NCBI GenBank assembly: GCA_900100325.1
Contig: LT629697.1
Coordinates: 3,345,423 to 3,409,422 of the forward strand
Length of the DNA stretch: 64,000 nt
From: Frankineae bacterium MT45
GTDB taxonomy: Bacteria; Actinomycetota; Actinomycetes; Mycobacteriales; Jatrophihabitantaceae
Reading direction: 5' to 3'
Shown: positions 45,553-55,235 of the stretch, piece by piece
Layout of the letters: every line of letters begins with the position of its first letter
Position numbering within the stretch: the stretch's first letter is position 1
Translations under genes and position numbers: made by a program
Notes under the pieces: generated by a model
What the model was told of the DNA's origin: nothing
Databases searched by the model: none
What the model saw: only the letters and a program-made list of their open reading frames with translations

Positions 45553-46952
45553 TGCTGCCGATCCGTCTCAAGATCGCACTAGCCTCGACCCTGGCGACCG
45601 TCATACTCCTCGGCGCCGCCGGGCTACTCTTCCTCACCACCCTGAAGTCGGGCCTGCAGAACAGTCTCGACAACTCGCTGCGCAGCCGCTCGGACGAGCT
45701 GGCGGCCGAGGTGAACAGCGACGGAACGGTGAGCTCGGACCTCACCTCGGGGCGGATCACCCTGGGTGATAACACCTATGGACAGGTGTTGGCGGCCGAC
45801 GCAACGGTGCTGCACACCGTCGACGAGTTGCAGACTCCACTGCTGAACTCCGGGCAGATCGCCGCCGCGGCGATCGGTCCGCGCTTCTTCGACGTCACCG
45901 TGGACTCGACGCCGAACGGCCACCACCAGCACGTCCGCGTCCTCGCCACACCACTCGGCACCGACGGCAAGGTGGTCGCCGTCGGCGTCAACGGTGACAC
46001 CGCCGACGAAGCGGTGGACCGGGCCGGAAAGCAGCTTCTCTTCATCGGCTTCGTGGTGCTGCTGGTCGCCGCGCCGGGCTCCTGGTACCTGGCCCGCAGC
46101 GCGCTGGCTCCGGTGGAGCGGATGCGGCGACAGGCGGCCGAACTGCAGGCCAACGATGCCGGCGGGGGCCTCACCGTCCCCGAGTCCCGGGATGAGATCG
46201 GCCGCCTGGCTGCGACCATGAACGCGCTGCTGGCCCGTCTGCACGATTCGCTGGAGCGGGAGCGCGCTTTCGTCGCCGACGCCGGCCACGAACTGCGGAC
46301 CCCGCTGACGGTGCTGCGCGGGGAGCTGGAACTGGCCCGCCGCCCGGGGCGCAGCAACTCCGAACTTCTGGCGACGGTGGAGGTCGCGTCGGAGGAGACC
46401 GAGCGCCTCATCCGGCTGGCCGAGGATCTGCTGGTTCTGGCCCGCGACGAGAACTCCGGCAATCTACGGACGAGCCGCTTCGATCTGGTCGAGACCCTCA
46501 CCGACGCGACCGGGCTCTTCGACGCGGCCGCGCTCAAGGCCGGCGTCGAGCTTCACGTGGATGCTCCCCCAACCCTGCCGGTGACGGCGGATCCGGACCG
46601 CATCCGTCGGGCGGTGGAGAACCTGATTGGGAACTCGCTGCGCTATGCCCCGCCCGGCAGCCAAGTGGAGGTACGCGCCGAGCTGGTCGGGAATGAGGCG
46701 CGCATCCAGGTTCTCGACGAGGGCCCGGGCTTCCCCCCAGAGCTCCTTCCCGTGGTTTTTGAACGCTTTCGCCGGGCTGATGTGGCCCGAACCCGCACCG
46801 ACGTCGCCGACTCGGCCGAGGCCGGCTCAGGGCTGGGGCTGGCCATCGTGCGCAACATCATGCGCCATCACGGCGGCGATGCCGTCGCCGTGAACCGCGT
46901 CCCCGGCCCGGGGGCGCAGGTGACGCTGCACTGGCCGGTGACCGACGAGTGA
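45552..46952 (+). CDS. Sensor histidine kinase
   Basis: 466 aa, ATG sharing one base with the regulator stop (TGATG). TM1 about 7-28, extracytoplasmic sensor about 29-155, TM2 about 158-178, HAMP about 180-230, HisKA with His246 (ADAGHELRTPL), and HATPase with NSLRYAPPG, DEGPGFPPE and GSGLGLAIV. It would detect an envelope signal and phosphorylate the preceding regulator. Neighbours uppP/dedA hint at envelope stress, which is inference. Confidence 0.94.
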   Translation: MLPIRLKIALASTLATVILLGAAGLLFLTTLKSGLQNSLDNSLRSRSDELAAEVNSDGTVSSDLTSGRITLGDNTYGQVLAADATVLHTVDELQTPLLNSGQIAAAAIGPRFFDVTVDSTPNGHHQHVRVLATPLGTDGKVVAVGVNGDTADEAVDRAGKQLLFIGFVVLLVAAPGSWYLARSALAPVERMRRQAAELQANDAGGGLTVPESRDEIGRLAATMNALLARLHDSLERERAFVADAGHELRTPLTVLRGELELARRPGRSNSELLATVEVASEETERLIRLAEDLLVLARDENSGNLRTSRFDLVETLTDATGLFDAAALKAGVELHVDAPPTLPVTADPDRIRRAVENLIGNSLRYAPPGSQVEVRAELVGNEARIQVLDEGPGFPPELLPVVFERFRRADVARTRTDVADSAEAGSGLGLAIVRNIMRHHGGDAVAVNRVPGPGAQVTLHWPVTDE

Positions 46953-46982
46953 GCGAGCCCGCCGAGTGAGTCACGGCGTGCG

Positions 46983-47729
46983 ATGAACGAATCTCTGCGC
47001 CTCGGCATCGGCCTCGTGGTGCTGGTCGCGATCGCGCTCGGGGTGCTGACCTGGGCCGGCGTCCCGCAGCGACGGGGTGTCGTCGTCGCCTGCGTCCGCG
47101 CAGCCATCCAGTTGACGTTCGTCGCGCTCGTGCTCCGGGGCGTCTTCGCCGCGCCGATCGCGGTGATCGGCGTCCTCACCGTGATGTTCTCGGTGGCCGT
47201 CTGGACCGCCGGGCGGCGGCTGCGGGAGCTGGAGAGTGCGCTGCCGGCGGTGATCCTCTCCTGTGCCGCCGGCTCGATAGTCAGCATTTCCTTGATCGTC
47301 GGCGCGCCGATCCTCTCCCGGGATGTTCGCAATCTGGTCGCCGTCTCCGGCATCGTCTTCGGCGGGACCATGACCGCCGCCACACTCACCGGACGACGGC
47401 TAGCCGACGGGCTGCACCGCCGACGCGACGAGGTGGAGGCCTGGCTCTCCCTTGGCGCAACCCGCCGCGAGGCCGTCCGCTCGATCGCCCGCGACTCGGT
47501 CTACGAGGCGCTGGTTCCGGCGCTGGATCAGACCCGCACCGTCGGCCTGGTGACGCTCCCCGGAGCCTTCGTCGGGGCGCTGCTCGGTGGCGCGAGCGCG
47601 GGTGCCGCCGCGCGCTTCCAGGTTGTGGTGCTGGTCGGTCTGCTCTGCGCCGAGGCGATCACCGCCACTCTGCTGGCCTACCTGCTCGGAGCGCCTACGA
47701 CGATCGGCGCTGGACGTCCCGACCGGTGA
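46983..47729 (+). CDS. fetB: FetB/UPF0014 family ABC permease
   Basis: 248 aa, six to seven membrane helices. RAAIQLTFVALVLRGVFA, RNLVAVSGIVFGGTMTAATLTGRRL and EAWLSLGATRREAVRSIARDS-EALVPALDQTRTVGLVTLPGAFVG are the UPF0014 signatures. In E. coli FetA (ATPase) and FetB export iron, but no adjacent ATPase is here, so substrate and partner are open. Overlaps the COG4705 gene end-to-end by 35 bp. Confidence 0.82.
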   Translation: MNESLRLGIGLVVLVAIALGVLTWAGVPQRRGVVVACVRAAIQLTFVALVLRGVFAAPIAVIGVLTVMFSVAVWTAGRRLRELESALPAVILSCAAGSIVSISLIVGAPILSRDVRNLVAVSGIVFGGTMTAATLTGRRLADGLHRRRDEVEAWLSLGATRREAVRSIARDSVYEALVPALDQTRTVGLVTLPGAFVGALLGGASAGAAARFQVVVLVGLLCAEAITATLLAYLLGAPTTIGAGRPDR

Positions 47730-48504
47730 TCGCCAGGTAGCCGACCAGCACGACGATCAGGATCGCCAGCACGCAGGTCACCACGCCGTCGCCGAAGCCC
47801 AGCCCACCGGCAAGCTCATGCGGCTTGCCGAACCAGTCGGCGAAGGAGGCGCCGAGGGGGCGGGTGATGACGTAGGCCGTCCAGAAAGCGACGATCGGGT
47901 TGAGCCCGAAGCGCCACCAGCCCACGGCCGGAACGGCGATGGCGATCGCGAAGAAGATGCCGGCCCCGAAGTAGCCCAGGCCGAGGGTGGTCGCGGCGAG
48001 GTCGCCGGCCGCCGTCCCCAGTGCGAAGGTCACCAGGACAGTGATCCAGTAGAACGTCTCACGGCGGCGCGTGGTGATGCTGTGGATCGAGAGGGTGCCC
48101 TGGCTGCGCTGCCAGCTGACGAAGACGATCGCCAGCAATACTGCGTAGAACGTGGTCGAGAACCAGTACGGCAGCCCGAGTCCCTTGTGCAGCGCGTCCG
48201 CGGCCATCGTGCCGAAGACGGCCACCATCGCGACGGCGAACCAGTACACAGTCGGGCGGTACACGGTGGCCCGGAACTGCAGCCACATGCCGATCACGAA
48301 GCCGATGAGGCCGACGCCGCCGGCCAGAATCAGGTTGGTGGCAGCCAGCCAGTCCGAGGCGGCCTCCCCCATGCCGGTGGTCAGAACCTTGATCACCCAG
48401 AAAAGAAAGGTGATCTCCGGTACCTTCGCCGCCCTGGGTGCGGGGACGACAGTGGTGACCGCGCTACGTAGGCGGTCACCGGCGCGGGTCGGGGTGGGCG
48501 TCAT
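47695..48504 (-). CDS. COG4705 family integral membrane protein
   Basis: 269 aa with eight or so hydrophobic helices in repeated units: KVPEITFLFWVIKVLTTGMGEAASDWL and later ETFYWITVLVTFALGTAAGDLAATTLGLG, then AYVITRPLGASFADWFGKPH. These G-E/D-AA-D-L repeats characterise COG4705, which lacks an agreed function; metal or cation transport has been supposed for some. Convergent with fetB. Confidence 0.78.
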   Translation of the reverse strand: MTPTPTRAGDRLRSAVTTVVPAPRAAKVPEITFLFWVIKVLTTGMGEAASDWLAATNLILAGGVGLIGFVIGMWLQFRATVYRPTVYWFAVAMVAVFGTMAADALHKGLGLPYWFSTTFYAVLLAIVFVSWQRSQGTLSIHSITTRRRETFYWITVLVTFALGTAAGDLAATTLGLGYFGAGIFFAIAIAVPAVGWWRFGLNPIVAFWTAYVITRPLGASFADWFGKPHELAGGLGFGDGVVTCVLAILIVVLVGYLAITGRDVQRRSS

Positions 48505-48589
48505 TGAAGCTGATCGTGCCAGCCGTACATTTGAAAATGATGTACGGGTCGCCGGGGACCGTGATCACGACCCCCGGCGACCCGCTAGG

Positions 48590-50311
48590 TCAGATGCGCG
48601 GGAGCACCTGGGTGTGATCGATCGCGACGGCCTGCAGTTCCCGGGGGTTCAGGCCGAGTAGCTTCAGGATCGTCGGTGCGATCTGGGTCGTCTGCACGTG
48701 GGCCTGGCTGGTCACGCCGCGGGCCACGCCGGCTCCGGAGACGACGAGGGCCACGTCCAGATCGTCGGGTGCGGCCCCGCCGTGCTCGGCGATCTTCTTG
48801 ACGTTGCCGGTGTAGACGACGCCGTGCTGGGCGATGCCGATCAGGTCGGGCGCGTGGCTGTCACCGGCGGCGGCGCGGACCAGCGTGTCGGCGTCGCGTC
48901 CGGTGTAGACCGCGGTGAGGCCGGACGCCTTGACGGTGGCCGAGAAGACGCCCTTCGGGTCGGTCGCCAGGTTGGCCGGGGCCGAGTGGGTCAGCAGGTA
49001 CGTCTTGGCGAAGGCCAGCGCCTGCGGGCTGCGGTCGGACAGCCACATCAGCATGCCGTCGTCATCCACGGCGAAGGTGACCAACTGCGTGTTGGCGGGG
49101 TGTGTGGTGGCCCAGGCCGCGTTGATCGCGTCGATGATCGCGCCGTCGTCGACCCGACGCAGGGTGCTGAGATCCTCCGGCGACTGGCCGTGCTTGGCCG
49201 AAAGGATGATCGTCGTCGAGGAGTCGAGACCGTTGCTGTGAATCGCGCTGCGCAGGGCCGCGACCTGGGTGTTGATGTAGTCCAGCGCGCGGGCCAGCAG
49301 CGGCCCCGGGGTGCCGTCGGGCTCGTAGCCGCCGGCCAGCCCGTCCGAGAGCGGCAGCTTCTCCGCGGTGGAGACGGTCTGGAAGTTCATCCCGAAGATC
49401 GCCGGCACTCCGACGTGACGGGTACCCGAGTGATCCATCCCGTTGATTTCATTGAGGATGGCCGCGACCTTGGTGCTGTCGTACTCCTGGGTCAGGGCGT
49501 TGTCGGTGGTCCAGTCGTCACCGGCGGCGTCGGCCACGCTGTTGATCTCCGGGGTGAAGAGGTCCTGAACTCCGGTGCCGGAGGGGCCGTTGAGGATCTC
49601 GTAGGCCGGGTGCTTGTCCGACCATGCAGTGCCCAGGCCGTGATCACGCGCCACGTTGAATACGGTGTTGACCTTCAGGTAGCTGTGCGGGTACAGCGGC
49701 ACGCAGGTCGACGGGTCGACCGGGAGGGCGGCTGGATCAAGCAGCGCCTGCGGGTTCGGCGTCATGCCCAGGATCGCCTTGGTAATTGCGGCCGAATCGG
49801 CCAGCGTCTGGGCCAGGGTGTTCGTCGGCAGCGCGGTGAGGGCCGGTGCCGTCAGCTGCTGGCCAGCGTCGAGGGTGATCGGGTTCTGCGACCGGTCGGC
49901 CGCCTCCGTCCAGCTCACCTCGGTGCCCCGCGGAGCGGTGGCGCAGTTGAGCGTCCCGGCCGGCAGCAGCGCGTGGTTGTAGGTGTCGTCGTAGTAGACG
50001 CCGGAGGTGCCGGGGCCGGCGCCGGTCAGCTGGGCGACCATGCCGGGGAAGGAGTCGGAGGGGAACGTCGTCTGGGCCGAGGTGTAGTCGACGCCGGAGG
50101 AGACGAGCCCGGCCAGGGCCGACTTCGGGTGCGTCGAAACGTAGTAGGCCAGGTCGCTCTCGTGCAGTCCGTCCACCGACAGCAGCAGAACGTGCTTCGC
50201 GTGCGGACGGGATCGCTCGGCGTCCGCCGTTGCACTCGGCATCACGGCGGCGGCCGCGAGCAGCCCGACCCCCAACCCGGCGACGACAGCGGCAGATCTA
50301 CGACGTGGCAT
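48590..50311 (-). CDS. Secreted alkaline-phosphatase-fold phosphodiesterase
   Basis: 573 aa from ATG 50311 with GAGGAG upstream. Signal peptide MPRRRSAAVVAGLGVGLLAAAAVM..ATA. The core is the type I phosphodiesterase/nucleotide pyrophosphatase fold: LLLSVDGLHESDL (metal Asp), TTFPSDSFPGMVAQLTG (nucleophile region), LDYINTQVAALR, ILSAKHGQSP (metal His) and the C-terminal AHVQTTQIAPTILKLLGL. It should be an extracellular zinc phosphodiesterase or phosphatase. Substrate unknown. The next gene upstream is the GH65 operon, 258 bp away and also on the minus strand. Confidence 0.86.
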   Translation of the reverse strand: MPRRRSAAVVAGLGVGLLAAAAVMPSATADAERSRPHAKHVLLLSVDGLHESDLAYYVSTHPKSALAGLVSSGVDYTSAQTTFPSDSFPGMVAQLTGAGPGTSGVYYDDTYNHALLPAGTLNCATAPRGTEVSWTEAADRSQNPITLDAGQQLTAPALTALPTNTLAQTLADSAAITKAILGMTPNPQALLDPAALPVDPSTCVPLYPHSYLKVNTVFNVARDHGLGTAWSDKHPAYEILNGPSGTGVQDLFTPEINSVADAAGDDWTTDNALTQEYDSTKVAAILNEINGMDHSGTRHVGVPAIFGMNFQTVSTAEKLPLSDGLAGGYEPDGTPGPLLARALDYINTQVAALRSAIHSNGLDSSTTIILSAKHGQSPEDLSTLRRVDDGAIIDAINAAWATTHPANTQLVTFAVDDDGMLMWLSDRSPQALAFAKTYLLTHSAPANLATDPKGVFSATVKASGLTAVYTGRDADTLVRAAAGDSHAPDLIGIAQHGVVYTGNVKKIAEHGGAAPDDLDVALVVSGAGVARGVTSQAHVQTTQIAPTILKLLGLNPRELQAVAIDHTQVLPRI

Positions 50312-50569
50312 GAATAGCTCCTCTGGGGTGTGGCAAACAATGGTCGTTCTCTGTCTACCGAGACCCGCCCCGGCCAAGCTATTCGCTAAGCGGAAACTTC
50401 AGGTGAACACTTGCGCGGCTGCGAGGAGACGGGAAGGCACTACCAGCGGCTCCAGAAAGGCCGCCTTTTGTTACTCATTCCGCGTGATTGCAGCGCGTTG
50501 TCGGCGTCACCTCGTTTCTGACGCAGCCACAGAGCCTTACATTTGAAGCAGATGTGGGGCCGCCACGCG

Positions 50570-52948
50570 CTAGCTCCGGCCGTCCGTAGCCGGGGTTCGC
50601 CGCACCGGTTCGCGCCCAGCCGGCTGGGCCGGCCGCGGGCCAGGCGCCGGCCGGGGTGCGATCGGCAGCGTCACACTGCTGGCCGCGGTGAGCGTGAATG
50701 CCTGCCCGTGGTGGCGCAGCGCGAGGGCCTCGTCCGGCTTCTGATCGGCTTCGTAGGTCGCGGCGGTCGGGGTGATCGTGACCCGCAGGACGCTGTCCCG
50801 CCAGCGCAGCCGGAAGACCAGTTTCCTCATGCCGTCGGGGAGGCCGGGGGCGAAGGTGAGCTCGCCGGCATGGTCGCGCAGGCCACCGAGTCCGCAGACG
50901 ATGCCGAGCCAGGTGCCGGCCAGCGAGGCGATATGCATGCCGTCGGAGGTGTTGTGCTCCAGATCGTCAAGGTCAGTCAGCGCTGCCTCCATCAGGTAGT
51001 CGTAGGCCAGCTCCAACTGCCCGACCTCGGCCGCGACGATCGACTGCGTGCAGGCCGACAGCGACGAGTCCCGGACGGTCAGCGCTTCGTAGTACGCAAA
51101 ATTGCGGGCCTTCTCCTCGGCGTCGAAGGAGTCGCCGCACCAGTGCAGGGCGAGAACCAGATCAGCCTGCTTCACCACCTGCTTGCGATACAGGTCGAAG
51201 TAGGGCCAGTGCAGCAGCAGCGGGTAGCTTGCCGATTCGTTCGCCCGCTCAAAGTCGAGAACATCGTGGGCGGTGAAGTCGCGGGACTGTTCATGCACCT
51301 GCAGCTGCTCGTTGTAGCGCACCGCCATCGCGGCGTCGGCGCTGCGCCAACTCTGCACCTCCTCGCCGGTGACCGCGAGCGCCTCGGCTTCGGCCGGCCA
51401 GCGTTCGGCCGAGTCGGCGGCGAAGCGGAGGTTCCGGGCCGCCATGAGGTTGGTGTAGACGTTGTCGTCGGCCACCGCGCTGTACTCGTCCGGGCCCGTC
51501 ACCCCGTCCAGGTGAAAGGCTCCGTCCCGTCCATAGCATCCGAGCGACATCCAGAGCCGCGCTGTCTCGACGGCGAGCTCCAGGGCACAGTCGCGCCCGA
51601 ACTCCTCGTCACCGCTCCACTGCAGCTGACGCTGCGCGGCCGCGGCGACCGCCGCGTTGATATGGAAGGCCGCTGTGCCCGCCGGCCAGTAGGCGGAGCA
51701 TTCGTGGCCCGCGATGGTGCGCCAGGGGAAGGCAGCGCCTTTGAAACTAAGAGTCTTCGCCCGATCGCGAGCCAGGTCCAGCGTGGAGTGCCGCCACCGC
51801 AGCGCGTCGGCACCGGACCGGGGCGAGGTCGCGGTGAGGACGGGGAGGACGAACATCTCGCTGTCCCAGAAGGAATGCCCGTCATACCCGGTGCCGGTGA
51901 GCCCCTTGGCCGCGACGGCCCGGGTCTCGGATCGGGCCGCCGCCTGTAGCACGTGCCAGAGCCCGAAGCGGACTGCCTGCTGCAGCTCCGGGACGCCCTC
52001 GACCTCGACGTCCGCGCCGGCCCAGAACTCATCGAGGTAACTACGCTGCTCCTCGACCAGCGTCTCCCACCCGGCGGCCGTCGCCAGCGCCACGGCAGCG
52101 TCGACCTGATCGCGCAGCGCCGGGATGGAACGCTGACTGGACCAGCTGTAGGCGACGAACTTGGTGAGCTGCACCTTCTCCCCCGCGTCGAGGTGAGCGC
52201 CGACGGTAAGGCGGGCCAGGTCCGGTTCGACCGAGCTGCGTAGCACCGGGTCGGAGATGCCGCCGACCACGTGATCCATACCGGCCGCGATGCGCAGGTG
52301 GCTCTGCCGGGTACTGTGCAGCAGCCGGAATCGACCCTCGTCGCAGCCATGCTCCTCACCCACCAGCGGGTTCTCCAGCACGGCCGACACTCGGGGGTCA
52401 TCCGACTGCCGGGGGACGGCCTCATTCGCCACCAGTTCGGACTGCAGCACGACGCGCACCGGTGCGCCGAGCGCCTCCACCTCGTAGTTGACGGCCAGGA
52501 TCGACCGCCGCGCGAAGGAGACGACCCGGGTCGAACGGACGCGCACCTCCTTGCCGGCCGGCGAGCGCCAATGCACGTCGCGGTGGAGCAGCCCGGCCCG
52601 CAGGTCGAGGAGACGCTCGTGGGCCAGGATCGTCCCGTACCGCAGGTCGAACGGCTCATCGTCGACGACGAGCCGGATGGTTTTCCCGTTGGTTATGTTG
52701 ACGATGCTCTGCCCCGACTCGGGGTAGCCGTAGCCGGCTTCGGCGTAGGGCAGCGGGTGCTGCTCGTAGAAGGAGTTCAGGTACGTGCCCGGGAGCCCGT
52801 ACGGCTCACCTTCGTCGAAATTGCCGCGTACCCCGATGTGCCCGTTGGCCAGGGCGAAGATGGACTCGGTCTGCGCGAGGTGCTCGAAGTTCACACTCGT
52901 CTCGCGGACCAACCAGGGCTCGACCGGAAACTGCGGCTGGACGATCAT
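50570..52948 (-). CDS. GH65 glycoside phosphorylase (maltose/kojibiose/trehalose type)
   Basis: 792 aa, ATG overlapping the HAD stop (ATGA). N-terminal beta-sandwich ([35 protein letters not shown]), then the (alpha/alpha)6 barrel with general acid Glu488 ([12 protein letters not shown]) and the phosphate-binding KQADLVLAL segment. It phosphorolyses an alpha-disaccharide to beta-glucose-1-phosphate and sugar; the bond cannot be decided from sequence. The HAD partner fits the maltose/trehalose case. Long Ala/Pro tail. Confidence 0.92.
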   Translation of the reverse strand: MIVQPQFPVEPWLVRETSVNFEHLAQTESIFALANGHIGVRGNFDEGEPYGLPGTYLNSFYEQHPLPYAEAGYGYPESGQSIVNITNGKTIRLVVDDEPFDLRYGTILAHERLLDLRAGLLHRDVHWRSPAGKEVRVRSTRVVSFARRSILAVNYEVEALGAPVRVVLQSELVANEAVPRQSDDPRVSAVLENPLVGEEHGCDEGRFRLLHSTRQSHLRIAAGMDHVVGGISDPVLRSSVEPDLARLTVGAHLDAGEKVQLTKFVAYSWSSQRSIPALRDQVDAAVALATAAGWETLVEEQRSYLDEFWAGADVEVEGVPELQQAVRFGLWHVLQAAARSETRAVAAKGLTGTGYDGHSFWDSEMFVLPVLTATSPRSGADALRWRHSTLDLARDRAKTLSFKGAAFPWRTIAGHECSAYWPAGTAAFHINAAVAAAAQRQLQWSGDEEFGRDCALELAVETARLWMSLGCYGRDGAFHLDGVTGPDEYSAVADDNVYTNLMAARNLRFAADSAERWPAEAEALAVTGEEVQSWRSADAAMAVRYNEQLQVHEQSRDFTAHDVLDFERANESASYPLLLHWPYFDLYRKQVVKQADLVLALHWCGDSFDAEEKARNFAYYEALTVRDSSLSACTQSIVAAEVGQLELAYDYLMEAALTDLDDLEHNTSDGMHIASLAGTWLGIVCGLGGLRDHAGELTFAPGLPDGMRKLVFRLRWRDSVLRVTITPTAATYEADQKPDEALALRHHGQAFTLTAASSVTLPIAPRPAPGPRPAQPAGREPVRRTPATDGRS

Positions 52949-53682
52949 CGCGGCACCTCCAGCAGGTCGCCGAGATCGCTGACGACCACGTCGGCGCCGT
53001 GCTCCTTCAGCGCAGCGGCCTGGCCGACCCGATCGACTCCGACGACGAACCCGAAGCCACCGGCCCGCCCGGCCGCCACCCCGGCCAGCGCGTCCTCGAA
53101 GACGACCGCCTGCTGCGGGGGTGTGTCGACGAGCTTGGCCCCGGCCAGGAACGAATCCGGCGCGGGCTTCCCCTTCAGGTGCTCACGCTGCAGGGTCAGC
53201 CCGTCAACCCTCCCCTCGACGTACTGCTGCATGCCGGTCACCTTGAGAACCTGTTCGGTGTTGGCGCTGGAGGAGACGACCACGCAGCGCAGCCCGGCGG
53301 CCCGGGCGGCGGCGAGGTAGCGGACCGAGCCGTCGTAGACCTCGACACCGTCGCGTTCGATGCGCCGCTGCAGGTCCTCGTTCTTGCGGTTGCCGACGCC
53401 GTAGACGCTCTGCGTGGTGGGTGGATCATCCGGCGACCCGTCAGGCAGGGTGATCCCGCGCGAGGCCAGGAAGTCCCGTACCCCGTCCTCTCGGGGCTTC
53501 CCGTCGACGTACTCGTCGTAGTCGGCCACCTGGTCGAAGGGGCGGTACCCGTCGCCGTCGCGCTCACGCAGGAAGGCGTCGAAGGTGGCCTTCCAGGCTG
53601 CGGCATGCACCTTCGCCGTCTGGGTGAGGACGCCGTCGAGATCGAAGAGACACGTCGTGATCTGATCCGGGAGTCCGAGCAT
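52945..53682 (-). CDS. Beta-phosphoglucomutase-like HAD phosphatase
   Basis: 245 aa from ATG 53682 with GGAGGC upstream; longer frame to 53763 not used. HAD motifs: [20 protein letters not shown]160-region [11 protein letters not shown] and [17 protein letters not shown]. Converts beta-glucose-1-phosphate to glucose-6-phosphate, the step after GH65 phosphorolysis. First of the two-gene operon. Confidence 0.9.
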   Translation of the reverse strand: MLGLPDQITTCLFDLDGVLTQTAKVHAAAWKATFDAFLRERDGDGYRPFDQVADYDEYVDGKPREDGVRDFLASRGITLPDGSPDDPPTTQSVYGVGNRKNEDLQRRIERDGVEVYDGSVRYLAAARAAGLRCVVVSSSANTEQVLKVTGMQQYVEGRVDGLTLQREHLKGKPAPDSFLAGAKLVDTPPQQAVVFEDALAGVAAGRAGGFGFVVGVDRVGQAAALKEHGADVVVSDLGDLLEVPR

Positions 53683-53844
53683 GCTGCCTCCATTGTTGGT
53701 CGAGGCTGAGTTGGTCGAGCCTGCGACTCCCTTCGTACCCGCTCTTGCTGAGGACGTCACCAACCCACCCGGCCGTCGTCGGAGAAGGTTGAACGCTCAC
53801 CTTCGTTGCTAAGCTGGGAGAGAGTCGAGCGTGAGGAGACTTCG

Positions 53845-54378
53845 ATGCCGATTTTCCGTCTGAATCATGCCGTTCTCTACGTCAACGATGTGGAGGCCAG
53901 CGTGGCCTTCTACCGGGACGTTCTCGGCTTCGACTACATCCCGGGTGGCGCCTCGCTTCGCGGCGCGGCCTTCCTGCGCGCGCCCGGATCAACCAACGAT
54001 CACGACCTCGGCCTCTTCGAGATCGGCTCGCAGGCCGCCCCTTCTGGTGCTGGTCGATCCACCGTCGGGCTGTATCACCTGGCCTGGGAGGTCGACACTC
54101 TCGGCGATCTGGAAGACCTGGCCGCGCGGCTGGCCAACGCCGATGCCCTCGTCGGCGCCTCCGATCACGGCACCACCAAGTCGCTCTACGGCAAAGACCC
54201 GAATGGCCTGGAGTTCGAGGTGGTCTGGCTCATCCCGTCCGCACTGATCACCGACACCGACCGCAGCAACTCGGCTCGGATCGGGCCCCTCGACCTGGGG
54301 CGCGAGATCACCCGCTTCGGGCGGGACACCCACGGCGGTGTCGGCATCTCGCGGGTCGCCGTCTCAGCACCAAGCTAA
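53845..54378 (+). CDS. VOC family protein (extradiol dioxygenase-like)
   Basis: 177 aa from ATG 53845 with GAGGAG upstream. LNHAVLYVNDVEASVAFYRDVLGFDY (His metal ligand) and VGLYHLAWEVDTLGDLEDLAARL, SLYGKDPNGLEFEVVW (Glu ligand) indicate a single-domain VOC protein near the CatE-like group. Reaction unknown. It stands alone, divergent from the HAD/GH65 operon. Confidence 0.85.
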   Translation: MPIFRLNHAVLYVNDVEASVAFYRDVLGFDYIPGGASLRGAAFLRAPGSTNDHDLGLFEIGSQAAPSGAGRSTVGLYHLAWEVDTLGDLEDLAARLANADALVGASDHGTTKSLYGKDPNGLEFEVVWLIPSALITDTDRSNSARIGPLDLGREITRFGRDTHGGVGISRVAVSAPS

Positions 54379-54401
54379 GAGTTCGAGCTAGACCAGTCGA
54401 G

Positions 54402-54683
54402 CTAGCGCGCGTTACGCAGCCGGCGCGGCCGCTTCTCCAACGAGTCGGCGAGGCGGCGCAGACCGTCGCAGTCCCGGTCCGGGCTGCCGTCCTCGTCATC
54501 CTCGATCGCCTCGAAGAGGTCGGCCAGATCCCGGTAGACAGTGGTGTCCACCTTTGCCGGCGGCACCTGGGCGACCCGGAACGCATTCACCAGACTTATC
54601 TCGGTGAGGATGATGACCTTCGATGCCGCGGCGACACGCTGCAGCAGTGATGAGCGACGAATCGGTGCTCTGAGATCGATCAT
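54402..54683 (-). CDS. Hypothetical protein, 93 aa
   Basis: ATG 54683 with AGGGAAG upstream. Begins MIDLRAPIRRSSLLQRVAAASKVIILTEISLV, then an acidic stretch (AIEDDEDGSPDRDCDG) and a basic tail. Neither membrane segments nor a known domain are visible. It converges with the VOC gene (23 bp between stops). Function unknown. Confidence 0.55.
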   Translation of the reverse strand: MIDLRAPIRRSSLLQRVAAASKVIILTEISLVNAFRVAQVPPAKVDTTVYRDLADLFEAIEDDEDGSPDRDCDGLRRLADSLEKRPRRLRNAR

Positions 54684-55043
54684 TGGACTTCCCTGTCCCT
54701 TGCGTCGGGTCGTTGAATCTGCCTCCATGCGGCCTGTGAAGTAGACGTAAGCTACGTCACTCCTGGGTGCTTCGCAATTCGAAAAGGCGGCCCGACAACC
54801 GTTCGATCGTCAAAGGTGATCACGCCCGGTAGCATCTCCGCGTAAACACTCTCTGCATTCGCCCTGTTACGAACCGCTCTGCCTATTCAGAGCACAGCGA
54901 AACGGATTGATACCTGGCCGGCGGGGCGTGCAGCACAGAGGCAGACAGCATGAAGCCGCCGCTCGCCTCACTGGGCCCCGTGCGCTAGTGAGACGAGCGG
55001 CGACGATCTGTGGGGGCCGCCGGGCGGCCCGTTGTGGCGAGAA
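54684..55043. other. Intergenic stretch with two hairpins
   Basis: 360 bp without a gene on either strand. It contains a long imperfect hairpin (arms 54958-54972 and 54987-55001) and a GC-rich palindrome (55014-55030) that may end the desaturase operon. The left half is AT-richer and should hold the promoter of the 93-aa gene. A small RNA is possible but not shown. Confidence 0.5.
55014..55030 (-). terminator. GC-rich palindrome after the desaturase operon
   Basis: GGGCCGCC-G-GGCGGCCC lies 13 bp past the last minus-strand stop. It has no T run, like many actinobacterial terminators. Confidence 0.45.
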
Positions 55044-55235
55044 CTACGAGTAGTCGCGGGTGGCTCGCTTCGCCGCGTCTCGCATCTCGAAGATGTCGGT
55101 GAGCCAGGTTCCGATCTCGCGGGTCACGTCCCGCACGGCACCGGTGATGATCGTGGCTATCGCCCCGATGTGAGTGGCCGCCGACTCAGTTACCTCCTGG
55201 ACGGTGTCCTTCCCCGCCTCGACGCCGCTGACCAT
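55044..55235 (-). CDS. Small protein coupled to the desaturase gene
   Basis: 63 aa; its ATG at 55235 follows the desaturase TAG without any gap. An amphipathic segment HIGAIATIITGAVRDVTREIGTWLTDIF precedes a charged tail RDAAKRATRDYS. No known family. The zero-gap coupling and good codon use suggest a real gene, possibly a regulatory or stabilising partner of the desaturase. Confidence 0.6.
   Translation of the reverse strand: MVSGVEAGKDTVQEVTESAATHIGAIATIITGAVRDVTREIGTWLTDIFEMRDAAKRATRDYS

Noticed and set aside
48698-50317. 539-aa plus-strand frame antisense to the phosphodiesterase gene
   Set aside because: Low-complexity Gly/Arg/Val sequence in the frame complementary to conserved catalytic motifs; a composition effect.
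50543-51949. 468-aa plus-strand frame across the GH65 gene
   Set aside because: Antisense shadow of the phosphorylase; no motif or ribosome site.
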